From assembly GCA_025345505.1 (NCBI GenBank), contig JANVCC010000071.1, positions 967,832 through 1,031,831 of the forward strand: a stretch of DNA of 64,000 bases, written 5' to 3'. Of the stretch, positions 48,663 through 60,029 are shown piece by piece; positions within the stretch are counted from its first letter, which is position 1, and each line of letters starts with the position of its first letter. The notes beneath the pieces are model-generated. The model made no database searches and was not told the origin of the DNA. It saw only the letters and a program-made list of their open reading frames with translations. The translations under genes and the position numbers were made by a program. The stretch comes from Todiramphus chloris collaris. Its lineage: Eukaryota > Chordata > Aves > Coraciiformes > Alcedinidae.

Positions 48663-49384
48663 TCTACCGCAGAGATGGGACTAAGAGAGAGGCAAGCCAG
48701 CAGAAGGAAAGCAGGGACTGATGCTGATGCAACTGAGCTGCAGCTGATCATCGGAGCCAGGCCCTGCACCCTGCCTCTGGCCAGACCATCTCCAAGTCAC
48801 GCGTGTTTACGGCCGAGGCAGAGCTGTGCAGCACACCCAGCTCATCCCTTCCACTCAGCTCCTTCTCCCCTTTGCCAAGCTGCCATCAGCCTTTTCACCC
48901 ACCAAACGTGGCCCTCTTGTGTTCACACGAGAAATATGGGGAAACCAGTAACAACTGCTCTCCAGTATGAGAGGGTTATTGGGAGGGTGGCTTTTCCACA
49001 CCCTAAACCCCACTCACATGGCTGAGGGAGCCCCAGGCAGCATCCCACAGGCATCCGCTCCCAACCCCAGAAGAGCGACCTGAGCATCAACTCCAGCACC
49101 ACAGAGATTCCGCCTCCCCTCCCACCACCACCTCCCTCCAGTCTGGGAACAAAAGACTCCCGAGAGGTTCTGCAGATCTTAACACGCAGTGCTTGGGAGA
49201 AAGGAACCCCGCACGCTGTTATCTGAAGGGTGGAGAGGGAGAGCAGTGGCACAGGGTACAGACGGGTCCGGTCCGGGGGCATCTGCGTGTGCATGCGCCC
49301 GTCTGGGTCTGTGCACACCCCGCATGTGCCCAGCTCAGCCGGACGGAACTGAGGCGAGCAGCCGCTTGGATCGGGGTTTCCATA

Positions 49385-49500
49385 GAGACCAAGTTTTGTG
49401 AGAATTAAGGTGGCATGATTATGTATGTTCTGAAGGGCTTGAGATAAAAATAACCTCGCTAAGCATCGCACGGACTAATTAGACGATGATCCTTGACTTC
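49385..49500. promoter_or_regulatory. Short enhancer-like block
   Basis: GCATGATTATGTATGTTC, GAGATAAAAATAACCTCGC and CGGACTAATTAGACGATGAT are packed in 115 bp with retained CpGs. No repeat family is recognised. Regulatory role is inferred. Confidence 0.2.
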
Positions 49501-52259
49501 AAGCTCTCCTTGGTGATGGAGTCAACCTGGGCTCCTGGGCTTGCCTGCACCTTCCCAGTCCCCGCCAGTGTGCACTGGAGGGAGAGCGAAGCTCCCGAAA
49601 CAGCAGCAGTGATCCAGAGCCCCCTGGAAGGCTGTTAATGCTCTTCAAAGCCTCGTTGCTCGCTCCCGCTCTGCGAGCTCAAGCAGAAGCAACGTGTGCT
49701 CCAGGCCTTCTGCTGTCAGACCTGCTGTCAACCACCACCCAGGAGAAACACTCCGGGTCACCACAGTGGGCTTGTGCTGTGGTTTTGCGAGAAGAAGAAG
49801 GAATCAGAATGGTAAAGAGGAGCCCAGTGATGAGCACGGGTTGGATTTCCACCGGCCACGGTAAGAAAGACTGCCCCATAGGTAGCCCAGTTCACTGCCA
49901 CCAGTCCAAAAGCAGATCTCTGATGGCAGCTCCAGATGAGGCTGGCTGACTGCCTGTCATTTTCAGGAGCTCCACAGGGCACCTCGATGTCACGCAGAGG
50001 GCAGGGTGAGGGATGGTGGGCACAGGGTTGCTTTGCTCTTTACTGCGAGAGATGCCCTGAGGTTGATGGGGCCAGGCTGGCAAAGCCATCTGCACACAAG
50101 AAAACAAAACACTATGAAAGGGAAGACCCTAAACAAAAGGAGGAGCGGGAAGTTCTCCGATGGCATCACCCACCCTGTGTTACGATAGAACAATTGCTCA
50201 GTCTTGGCTGAATCTTCAGTCCCTTAGAGACTGGGTGGCTTTTGTTCCTACTCGCTGTAAAGAAGTGCAGTTTGGATGGCAGGTCAGAAATAACTGCTCG
50301 TGCACTTGGGTGAAAATGGTGGTATGGGAAAATTCCTCCGTTGAAGAAGCCAGAACAAAATCCTCTCAGTGCTTCACTTTGAAGAAAAGGCATTTTTGTT
50401 TGGAACTGCAGTAACAGGGTAAATGCATCCAGGAAAGGAACAGAAAGTTTTGCTTCGTCGTGGAACAAACACAACTCTTCGAGGCCAATTACTTCTACTT
50501 TGGCAAGGGATAATGGAAAAAGCTTTGTTTCAGGTGGCCTCCCCCCCAAATACATCACTCTCCAGTTTCCTCCAGTTAAAGCCATGAAACAAATGAGAAA
50601 TTTCTCACTCAGCTGCAGTCCTTAGCCAGAAGAGCAATTTCTGCGCTGCCCTCAGCCCAGCTGTCTCACAGTCTGGCTATCTAACAAGCCACAGTGACTC
50701 CCAATCTATTTTTCCTAAAGCAAATTCCTAATGATGGTTATGAAAACCTCCTTATGGTTTCCCAGCTGATGCAGAAGCACCACACAGGCCGTGATTCACG
50801 CACGAGCGTTTCCAAAAGCAGCCTCTGAATTTGGAGGCTATGAGTGGGTCCCTTCCAAAGGACCCCGGGTGGGCTTTTGGGGCTAGGAACGCAAAACCTT
50901 CCCCAGCAAATCCCCCGCTTCACACCTGGCCGCTGCTTCAAGCAAATGCTGACACCTGCTGCATCACCAACCCTGCCTCCTTTCCTTTTGTGATGGATCT
51001 CACCCGAGGACTGAGTGGGGTAAAAAAAGTAATTAAAAAATTCCCTTTTCTCTTCAGCTTCTGAAGCCTGACAGACAGTGGTGAGTGATAGTAAAGATGA
51101 AGGGCTCCAGATCCACTGTGACTTGAGAAAAGGGGGAAAACACATAAAGAAGAGTTTTGCTTCACAAAGAGCTCCAGGAGCTCATCCGGCAGGATGGAAA
51201 TTTCTGCCTTTGCATCCCACCATAAGAGCTCAGAAAGTGAGTTATTAGAGGAACGTTTTCCCCCTTAACTTAAATAAACTGCTTATCCAGTGAGTTGATT
51301 ATAACCCCACTGGTCTCCAGAAGGCATCTTTAACCCTGGGAGAACTGCAGCAGGTGCCAGTGTCTCAAGGACCCAGTAACACCAATGTGCCCATTCACCG
51401 ACACACCCGAGTTTGCCTTGACTTGTACCAGCGCACAAGCCCTAGGTCATAAAGCTGCAGCAGAATCAGGACTGAGTTTCCAGCTACTCTCTCCGAAATC
51501 CAGGCCTCACCTTATCAGCAAGCCCCTTCCAGTGCCCCCAGTCCGCGGGCAGAGGCAGCCCCCCCGTGCCAGGCTCCGTGCAAACACAACCCTTGCTGGC
51601 TGCCTCAACTCGCTCGTCATCAGCTCAGGCAACAACTATGGCAGGAACTCGCCTGACCCTCCCCGCTGCACCGGGACTCGGCCTTTTCTCAGCAATTATC
51701 TCCTGCAAAAGGAGAGGCAGCTCGGTGTTCAGCTGTCGACACACGTGAAGGATGCTTGACCCCCCTCCTCCTCCCCTCTCCGGGAAGACTCGCGGCAGCT
51801 GCTGCAGGTGTTGCCAGGGCTCCTGGGGAAAGAGTACAACAAAAATCCTCCGCTGAAGGTCACCAGGCACAAAGTACCACGCGAAAGCGTGGGCAGAGCA
51901 CGCCTAAGATTAATGGCACTTGAGGGTTTAGATCTCTCGGCGCTGGGAGGGTCTGTGGAGAGAGCCGGTAAAGGCTAATGTGATTTTACATGCAAATGAA
52001 CCATTTCAAGGAACGAAATGCCCCAAACAAGCCGGTCCGTGGCCATGCCCCCGTCCCGAGGAGCACGGGGAGGTATGTGCCGCTCGTTCGCCGAGACATA
52101 ATTAAAGAAGTGAACTCGGGCTTCTTGCAGGCTGAGCCCGTGGGGTTTTGCAGCCCTGTGCTCAGGTGGTAACACCAACGTCAAGGGCACGGCTGGGGCC
52201 GTGTGGCACAGGGCAAGGCTGGGCAGCCCAGGCTCCCCCCTTGCTCTGACACCGGAGGC

Positions 52260-52620
52260 CGCGTGGCCTCAGAGGATTTATGCCTCCTCCCCTCAGCGCC
52301 CCTTTGGAACGAGGTTCCTGACACCGTCTCCCCTTGGAAAGTGCCTTCGGAGCCGGCAGCGAGGGCTGCTGCATCACCCAGAGTTACTGCTCCGTCTCAT
52401 TCCTGCCCCTGCCCTCCTCGAGGTGACACCGGGGCATCTTCCAGACCCGCGCGGTGAGATGAGTCCCGCCTGCCACGTGCGGCTCCTCGACGATGCCCGG
52501 AGGGACGGGTCGGTGCGTGGTGGCGTGGTCTGGCGTTGGCAGGGTTGTTCCGTGCCTGGGCTCCGGTTCTGGATGCAAGGGCTCCCCGAGCGCGTTGCTT
52601 TTTTGAGCCAGAGCTCCGTG
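52260..52620. promoter_or_regulatory. Weak CpG-rich patch
   Basis: About 30 CpGs in 360 bp, densest at 52440-52560. It is lower in density than the other islands here. Frames on both strands are open, consistent with composition. It may be an old or partly decayed island. Confidence 0.25.
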
Positions 52621-53769
52621 TCTGTGCGAGAGGAGCGAGGGTGATAAGCTGCTTGGAAACCAGGCAACAGGCAGCCATCTCACAGGCTGGGGTCACTCGG
52701 AACTGGTGTTTAGAGGCAAAGCGTGCTCAGAAGAGGCGGTTTCACTGACTCCAGTGGCAACAGGCTGAAGGAAGCTGGGTTAAGGCCGGGCCTTGCTCTG
52801 CCGAAACCCTCCTGGACTCTTATTTCCATCTCTGCCTTAACTCCTGTCCCCGTCCTGGGACTCGGGAGAGAAAGGGAAGGGAAAGGCATGGAAAGTTCCC
52901 CTTCCCTCTGCTCCCACTCCCAGCCGAGGCACTGCCCTCCCTCCCTCGCGCACGGGAACGTGGCCATGCTGCCGGCCGTGCCGCTCTGGCACCCAGGGGG
53001 AAGCACCTTGTCAGCGCTGCCCCGCAGTCCCGAGCCGGGTGACCGCCTTCTGCTGAAGGCTTCATCCTTAACACACCGGGCTTGAGAGCGAACTCGACTC
53101 CAGCCGGACATGCAGGGCCTTCCTGAGCATCAGAACTCTGCCCGCTCCGCGCCTCCGAGGCAGGAGAAGGTGGGCACGGCCTGGCGTCCTCAGCACCTCA
53201 TCCAGCTGCCTCCTGCCCAGCCCAGCTGTGGGTTCACCAGCTCAGCCTGGCACCGCCTGTGCCGCCTGCGAGCAGAGGTGCTGGAGAGCAGCAGAACAGG
53301 GGATGCTGGCTTCAAAACATCCCTGGGCCTTTGAAATTGTCTTTCCAAAGAAATGGCTTTCATTTCTGTTTCAAAAGCACTTCTGCAAGAAGTGCCATGA
53401 AAAGTTTGTCTTGCTCTTTTTTCTTTTATTTTTATTTATTTCAGGAACATTTGATTTTAGGATCTTTCTGAAAGCCCCAAACAAAAAACTGAGTGCTCTG
53501 GACACAACTTTTCAATACTCTGAAATGAGAATTTCCCCTGACCTTCATTCTTCCTGCCATAAAAAAATCTATTTCATGGGCCATTTGAAAAATACTACTT
53601 TTGGGTGGGTTTTTTTTCCCCCTTCAGATTCAGAAACTCCCCCCCAGATTTCTACAACCTCAGTATTGCCTCTCCTCGGCTTGTGCCGAGACCTCCTTGT
53701 TCTGCCGCGAGGCACCTACTCGGCCAGCAAGACGCGTGGACGGAGCCTGCAGCTCAACGGTTAACTTGG

Positions 53770-54330
53770 TAATACTCCAAGGATTTTGTTTTGAGTTTTA
53801 TAGCATTACATACCAGCCTTATTGGATTTAAATGGCTTAAATTAACTGGGTTATTTAATGGATTGTCCAGATTAGGGAGGAATCTGCAAGGCTGTTACTT
53901 GAAGAAGAGCAGCTGCATGGGAAGAAAAGATTTCCAAGTAACATTAATATCCTGGAGGCTCACGAGTCCTGACAGGCCACTCCTGTCCTTTATTGACATT
54001 CTCTCATACGTATTTAGCCAGGTTTGTGTTTAGTTTAATAATCTCCTGAAAGTTTAATTGTTGCTTTATTCATCCATGACCTTTCCTTCTCATCTGGAGA
54101 CATATTATTGCTAATCTACAAATTTCAAGAACCAGATTTATTTGCAAAACCAATTATTCTGCTATGCAAATCTCCCCTCTTCCGGCAGCCTGCTTGAGCA
54201 GGGCTTCTTTGCAGCCGCTATAAGATATAGAGACTATTCAAATATTTAAATGTAAAATTTATCTATATTTCTTTCCAAGCATGCCCAGGTTCTACGTGGC
54301 ACGAAGTTAATTAAAATCTTCAGAATCAAA
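53770..54330. promoter_or_regulatory. Long AT-rich enhancer-like block
   Basis: About 560 bp of non-repetitive AT-rich sequence with TTAAATTAACTGGGTTATTT, AGTTTAATTGTTGC, ACCAATTATTCTGC, a perfect octamer ATGCAAAT (54164-54171), ATAAGATATAGAG and AAGTTAATTAAAATC. It is the longest such block in the window. Function is inferred from composition and motifs. Confidence 0.25.
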
Positions 54331-57300
54331 AGCAGGTTTCCTGACCTTGATCCAGACCTGACAGACTTTAACCTCCAAAGTCCTCACTCAACCACGAGGG
54401 AACTGGAATGACCAGCAAAGCAGAAATCACTTCACTATCGGTGAACTTCTGACGGAGAAACACGTCCTCTCCATTAGCGTCAGACGTGACAACACCAGCT
54501 CAGCCCCAGAGATGGGACTGCCTGCAGATGCCTGACCCGAAGGAGATGCAGCAGAAAGGCTCTGAACTAGAGTCTCTGCTACAGAACGTTCTCGGCGGTA
54601 CTGTCCCCGTGTCGCCAGAGTGCTGTGTGCCCTCAGCCCCAGGATTTACCGTCCTGCTGGCACGGGGTGGGTGACACCACGCATTCTTTGCACGTGGGGC
54701 TGCTCCGAGCCTGTGCAGGTCCAGGGCCTTGAGCCCTCTTCCCAAACAATCAGTGAGTGCTGTACTTAACATCAACCTTGGCTGTCCCCTGCCTCAACTT
54801 CCCTACCTCCAGCAATGGCAGGAACACGACCTGTTTGTGTTCCCTCGGGTGTCAGAGTGGTGGAATGCTGCCTGCTATAATCCTCCTGCCCAAAAGCACG
54901 GCCAGCGTCCTGTGAGCGTGGAGCAGCAGTACAGCAATTACAGGCAACCAAGAAATCAACTGTTATACTGAGCCTTGTGTCAGTGAGCAGCGTTATCGGG
55001 GAAGCTCGCACAATTAAACCATAATTTAGTGGATGGATGGTAGGTAATTTACAGATGAGCAAATTAAGAAAGCATTAGCCACCAGATTCCAGGGAGAGGT
55101 AACGTGGGTGCCCGTCAGCGAACAGAGACGTTCTGCTTGTGCTCCCAGCGCTTACCTGGCACTGCGTCTGCTCACCCAGCAGCTCCCCCAGCTCCTCCAG
55201 AGCTCGTGGCTCCAGGGGGGTCTGAACTCCCCTCCAGCACCGAGGGCCTCAGGACACTCGGAGCCTACAGCTCAGCTGTCACCAGGGGCTGCGGAGAAGC
55301 CAGGATCCACTGCTCCTCTCCTGGATAATCTGGAAGATGGGAAGAAGGAAGGAGAAACTAAGAGGGGGGAGATCTTGAGTCAGAGGTGCTGCAGATAACA
55401 CAGGATTAGGGTTGCTGAGAAAGAGTCTTCATTCTTGCCCCAACACGTGAAATGTTTGCAGTCCTAGGCCTGGAAAAAAGCACCAAAGCAGCGTGAGCTC
55501 CAGATGGTTCCGCCACAAACAGCCCAGCCTGCCGGGAGGTGCCCCGGTTCGCTCAGCTACGTACCCACTGGGACCTGCCTGAGAAAGAACCACTCCTGAC
55601 TGCTTCGCTTTGAGCTGGGGAGACAGAAACAGTGCCAGGTCTCGCCAAGAAACCAGCACCGTCAGACTGGCGGATGGGGAAGGACGCCAGTAGCCGTTCA
55701 TTGAAATGGAATCCCTTCCACCCAGGAAAAAAAGGCTGGAAATGCATGTTGTTTGAACAGCCATCCTGGAAGAGAGGGTGATGAGGATGGTTTGGTTCCT
55801 CGAGATGCAATGGAGGGAGAGCTCTGCTTCAGACGTGCAACTGCAGGTGAATCCCACACGGCTGTGTCTGGAGCAGCCCCTTTCCCTGGCTGCCTGCAGA
55901 GCTCAGAGATGGGAACTGGACATCTCCTGGCAGCCAAAGCCACGGAACTCAACCACACCGCTGGCTCCAGCTTCCTATATTTCAGATATGAGTGGCTTTA
56001 AGCTGTTTTCTACAGTCTGAGGATCGTTTCTCTTGCTCAAATAATTTAGCGTTAACCTGAGGCTGTGGGCTCAATCCTTGCTGTCAAAACCCAGCGTGTT
56101 GCTTTGCATGCAGCTCCTGAGGGTACGGGGGAATACAGCATGAATCTCCCTGACTCCTTCAAAGTCTAGCAGAGCTGCTTTATGTTTGTAGAAACCGACA
56201 TAAATAAAACTGAATCTGACAGGCTTTAGTCCCTGTTTCTCCAGTATATCCTTGTCTGCACTGGGTTTACCTGAGTTGGTTTATATCTAACAGCTTCAAT
56301 AGGGATATGTTTACAGTGAGACAGTCCCCAGTAAATACCAGCAGGGAGAAGGGTTCGCTCACAAACGCATCCAAGTGAAGCAGCACGTAAGGTGCAGCCT
56401 ACGGGCAGGGGTGAGAGGAGGGACCCAGCAGAAAGCCCAGCCTGGGTGTTCTGCTTGGCCCCCAGCCCGTTCCTGCGGGGTACGCACGGGATGCAACCCC
56501 CCGCTCCCCGCAGCCCGAGCTGCTGTAATTCCCGCTGCGAGCCTCCAGCGCAAAGGGCTTTGTTTGCACTGCTGCTGTAGCCTGAGTTCAGAACTACTTT
56601 TTGTTCTTCTCTGCAGAGGTAAACAAGACTCCTAAACCCCTCTAATAGCGTTCAATTACACTTGGAACTGGAAACCTTAAAGGTTCCAGTGAGAAAACAG
56701 GCCACGTTCCCCCGCTGCTGCATGTACCGTGTCACGGGTGTAAATGAAAAGTGAATTACACCACTTTTACCAGCGCAAATGATTACAGAGGAGCTGCGAT
56801 CCGAGGTGAGGCTGAGCCTTTAGTAGGTTTATTTTAAGCTCAGACACCATTACACATGACAGAAACATGAAAGAAACTTCCCCTCGGTGACATCTGGATG
56901 AAAATGTGATTTTCTGGTGCCCTGCAGCTGGACTCTGGCACCTGTACTGGGCTGGCCACGGGCACTCGGTGCGGGGATAATCGTCTGGCAGGGAGGGCAC
57001 GGCAGCGTTTGCAGTAATGGGCCACTGACAGTCGCCGGACTTGTTTGATATTTTTAGCTTTTCATCACAAACTGACTCTCATCCTCTCGTGCAAAGCTGC
57101 CAGTGAGGCAGAACTCCACTGAAACCCAACTTCTGATCTGAGTGCGTGTCTAATCCATTAACACGGAACCCACTGGAAAGCAGCGGGTAGCACGGCTCTG
57201 CTCCAATGCACATTCAACCCAGCCACAGGCAGTGAGAGAACTGGGCTGTGGTTTTAACCGGGCGAAGCCTTCGGGGGCACTTTCAGCTGATGGTGTCACT

Positions 57301-57596
57301 GCCGTGCTCTTCACTCCCGTCCTCGTGCCCTCCTGCGCAGCGCTGACACAACCAGCTACCTGGCCAGGCTGGAAAATGGCCCAGAAAAGTGGATCAGCTT
57401 TAAAGAAAAGTTAACTTTCCTCCTTTCCCTTTCCCCTTTTTTGTTTCCCCTGGGTTGCTGTTCAGCCAGATCCACGATCCCCTTGACGCACACGGCCACG
57501 TCGGTGCAGCGCTCAACGCGTGCCCTTGGGGATGAGTTGGACCTGTGAGAAGCCGGGACACCCAAAGCCTGTTCCTGTCATCACAGACTTCGTTGT

Positions 57597-57677
57597 ACCA
57601 TGCCACATGCTCGATGCCACATTGCTGTACCATGCCACATGCTCGATGCCACATTGCTGTACGATGCCACGTGCTCC
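57597..57677. repeat. 32-bp tandem repeat built from 16-bp half-units
   Basis: Two identical 32-bp copies (57597-57628 and 57629-57660) and a partial third. Each unit is itself two related halves of about 16 bp sharing ATGCCACAT. The perfect identity of the two full copies points to a recent expansion. Confidence 0.92.
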
Positions 57678-59518
57678 AGACCCGCCTCTCCAGAACAGGG
57701 GTTGGCCTCACCGCTTCCCAAAGCTGCAGTGAGCAACAGCAGCCTTTTAAGTGACATCAGTGCTCAGCTCCTCTGCCAAAATCTTGGGCCACACGATCCT
57801 TTGTCTCCAGACTACACTCATCTTTTCCACTTCTCCCTCAGACAAGATGGATCTGCTAATTTGTCACATAGCTGGTGGTTTCCAAACATCAGTTACCCAG
57901 TAATCAGTTACTGGGAGGGGGGGATGCTATTCTTCAGGTCAGTTGGTGAGTCATTTGGCTTGCCAGTCACCCAAGTTTCACTCACTTGGAGACAATATAT
58001 CTGAGCTATAAAACCTTCACCTTGAAACATAACTCACCAAATTTAGTGACTAGGCTGTCATCACTGAGAGCAACGATCCGCAGCCCCTTATCTAGCTCTG
58101 GGGAATCATTATCTGCAGCTGTTAATTTGGGCTTGTTTTAAGTAATAAAAACGTATTTCTTTCCGCTAAAAATGTGTTACTAATTCTACTATGGCTTTGT
58201 TATTCCGTTCCATACTAAGAGTTGTTATTTTTCTTGATTTCTCATCAAACTGACATTCAGATAAATACCAGGTCTGTCTCTGGGATGGAGCGTGGCACTG
58301 CCCTCACCTCATCCATAGCAATCCTCCTCCTTTTAGCACCATCTCGCAAGCTTCATCCTTCAAATTCACTCTGTTTTGCACCAGTCTGGGTACATTTGTG
58401 TACAAAACAAAACCCCTCAGAAGCAGCAGTGCAGAGCCTAGCAGGTTTCAACACCTATCCAGGCATCTATTTCTCGCTGACACGCAGCGAAGGCTGGAGG
58501 CAGGTCCTCACACCAAGCCAGGAAGGAGCCCCGAAAGTGCGACTCAGCTCAGAGGTACCAGTAATGTTCCCTGGCAGCTGTGGGCTCCAGTTGGATGAGA
58601 ACAGTCAGGCTGAAGGCTGGACATCAGTCACTAGTACCGAGAGTGGAAAAAGAAAACAACAAAAGCAAGCTGGCCAAGCTGGGAGGATAATCATCCCCAA
58701 ACTTCTAAGGCCAGCACAGTGACCATAAAACCTTCCAGCAATGGCAGCTGGGAAGGGGGAATTCAGGCAGTGAATGGAGTCGTGCTAGGGGCCAGTTCCA
58801 CGGGTGCCAATTTACTTGAAGAAGAAGAGAGTTTCATCGGTCGGGGTTCAAAAAGCATGCAACGCATGTCAGAGGAGAGCAGAGCTGATTGTACCCTCAT
58901 CACAGGCGAACACAGGATCAGGGAAGACAAAACAGGCCCGAGCAGCTAATGAAAGGGACCGTCAGTAGCACAGACATCCCCTGAAGGTGGAAATCAAAGC
59001 CAGCAGAGCGGGGTGCAGGAGGGAGGAGAAGCAGGGGCTGCTCAGCGGGCAGCAGGACCAGCCTCCATCTCCTGACCTGCTGGAGCCCCCGGGAGAGGGG
59101 GATAGCCCGGACCTAGCAGTGCCCCGGCGATGGTGCTTTGGGAACCAGTGCCTCTCCAACTTCCTTCCTGCCTCGTGCTGCAACCACCAAACTGCGAACG
59201 TATTCCCATTTCCTCCGCTCAAACCCACGAGTGCCAGCAGTTGTAGGACGGCTGCTCCTGCCCTTCCTGCTCCGCTGGAGCCCCGACGCTTGCTCTGTGG
59301 GGATATGAGCTATCCTTCACCACAACATCAGCTCTGAGGCAATAACTGCCCCAGGGAGCCCTGGGACAGAGCTGTGGGGAGAGGCGGATTAGAGGAATCA
59401 GTCTCGTTTTCCACTGGAGCAGCTGGGAATGCGTCCGTGCTGCGGGCGCTGGTGTCTCAGCTGAGCCAGGCTACGAGCAGCCGATGGGGAGGAATGTCTC
59501 CAACTGCTCCATCCTGCC
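57678..59518. other. Non-coding stretch, no gene recognised
   Basis: Single-copy sequence with a hairpin at 57896-57915 and an AT-rich part at 58120-58260. Frames such as 58222-58722 plus have no recognisable domain. Confidence 0.5.
57896..57915. repeat. Perfect 8-bp stem hairpin
   Basis: CCCAGTAA, loop TCAG, TTACTGGG: an uninterrupted stem with a four-base loop. No RNA family is recognised. Confidence 0.5.
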
Positions 59519-59528
59519 NNNNNNNNNN
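59519..59528. other. Assembly gap (10 N)
   Basis: Ten N bases with the same ten bases, CCATCCTGCC, on each side. The contig ends appear to overlap, so the gap may have no real missing sequence and the repeat of those ten bases may be artificial. Confidence 0.95.
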
Positions 59529-59884
59529 CCATCCTGCCGGACCGCTCTGTGCCGAGACGCAGCCAGCCAGCAGCACGCTGCCTCGGCTCTTCCTGCACCC
59601 TGTGGAACCTTTCCCTCCCTCCTTTTACCAGCAGGTACCATGAGGTACCTCGGGGTCCCGGAGCCAGAGTCTGGGGGGCTGCGCCAAGCCCCGAGCGGGA
59701 ACGCAGCCGATGAAGGGCGAGGCTGCCACTCTCTGCAGGGCTGCGGAGAACCGGGTGCCGGTTCTGCTCCTGGTGCTTTGCCCTCCTGCTCGCTCCCCAA
59801 GGCAAGCAGCAGGTCACGGCGGCAGCTCCGAGGCCTCTGGGATGGGGGTGGGGGGCCTGCGTGGGCAGAGGTTTGCTCTCTAGC

Positions 59885-60021
59885 AGATAATTATCTCCTT
59901 GGAAGCAACCACTGGGCTGCTTTCTTAGAGAACAATGCTTATCTTTCCATCTTGCCTGATGATCCCTTATCATTACCCAATCCTCCTGGGCTCCGCAGAC
60001 ATTAGCTAATCTTGTGATAAG
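59885..60021. promoter_or_regulatory. Cluster of five GATA-factor motifs
   Basis: Five matches to WGATAR on either strand lie in 137 bp: the palindrome AGATAATTATCT (59885-59896, two sites), TTATCT (59939-59944), TTATCA (59967-59972) and TGATAA (60015-60020). Chance predicts about 0.3 in such a length. The block is non-repetitive and non-coding. It is a candidate GATA-dependent enhancer. Confidence 0.4.
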
Positions 60022-60029
60022 AGATTAAG

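Larger units (their letters stand above)
48663..57590. other. Non-coding stretch, no gene recognised
   Basis: Holds the enhancer-like blocks at 49385 and 53770 and a weak CpG-rich patch at 52260-52620. It also has a strong acceptor-like pyrimidine tract ending CAG near 53627 with no recognisable exon after it. Otherwise single-copy sequence with chance frames. Confidence 0.5.

Noticed and set aside
53605-53640. Strong acceptor-like pyrimidine tract ending CAG
   Set aside because: No recognisable exon or donor follows.
11982-54171. Four perfect octamers ATGCAAAT (11982, 13713, 51990, 54164)
   Set aside because: About two are expected by chance in 64 kb on both strands, so the count alone is not meaningful.
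57896-57915. Hairpin considered as a microRNA precursor
   Set aside because: The stem is only 8 bp, far too short for a precursor.
59374-60005. Frames of 89 to 191 codons spanning the second gap
   Set aside because: They read through Ns and possibly duplicated contig ends.
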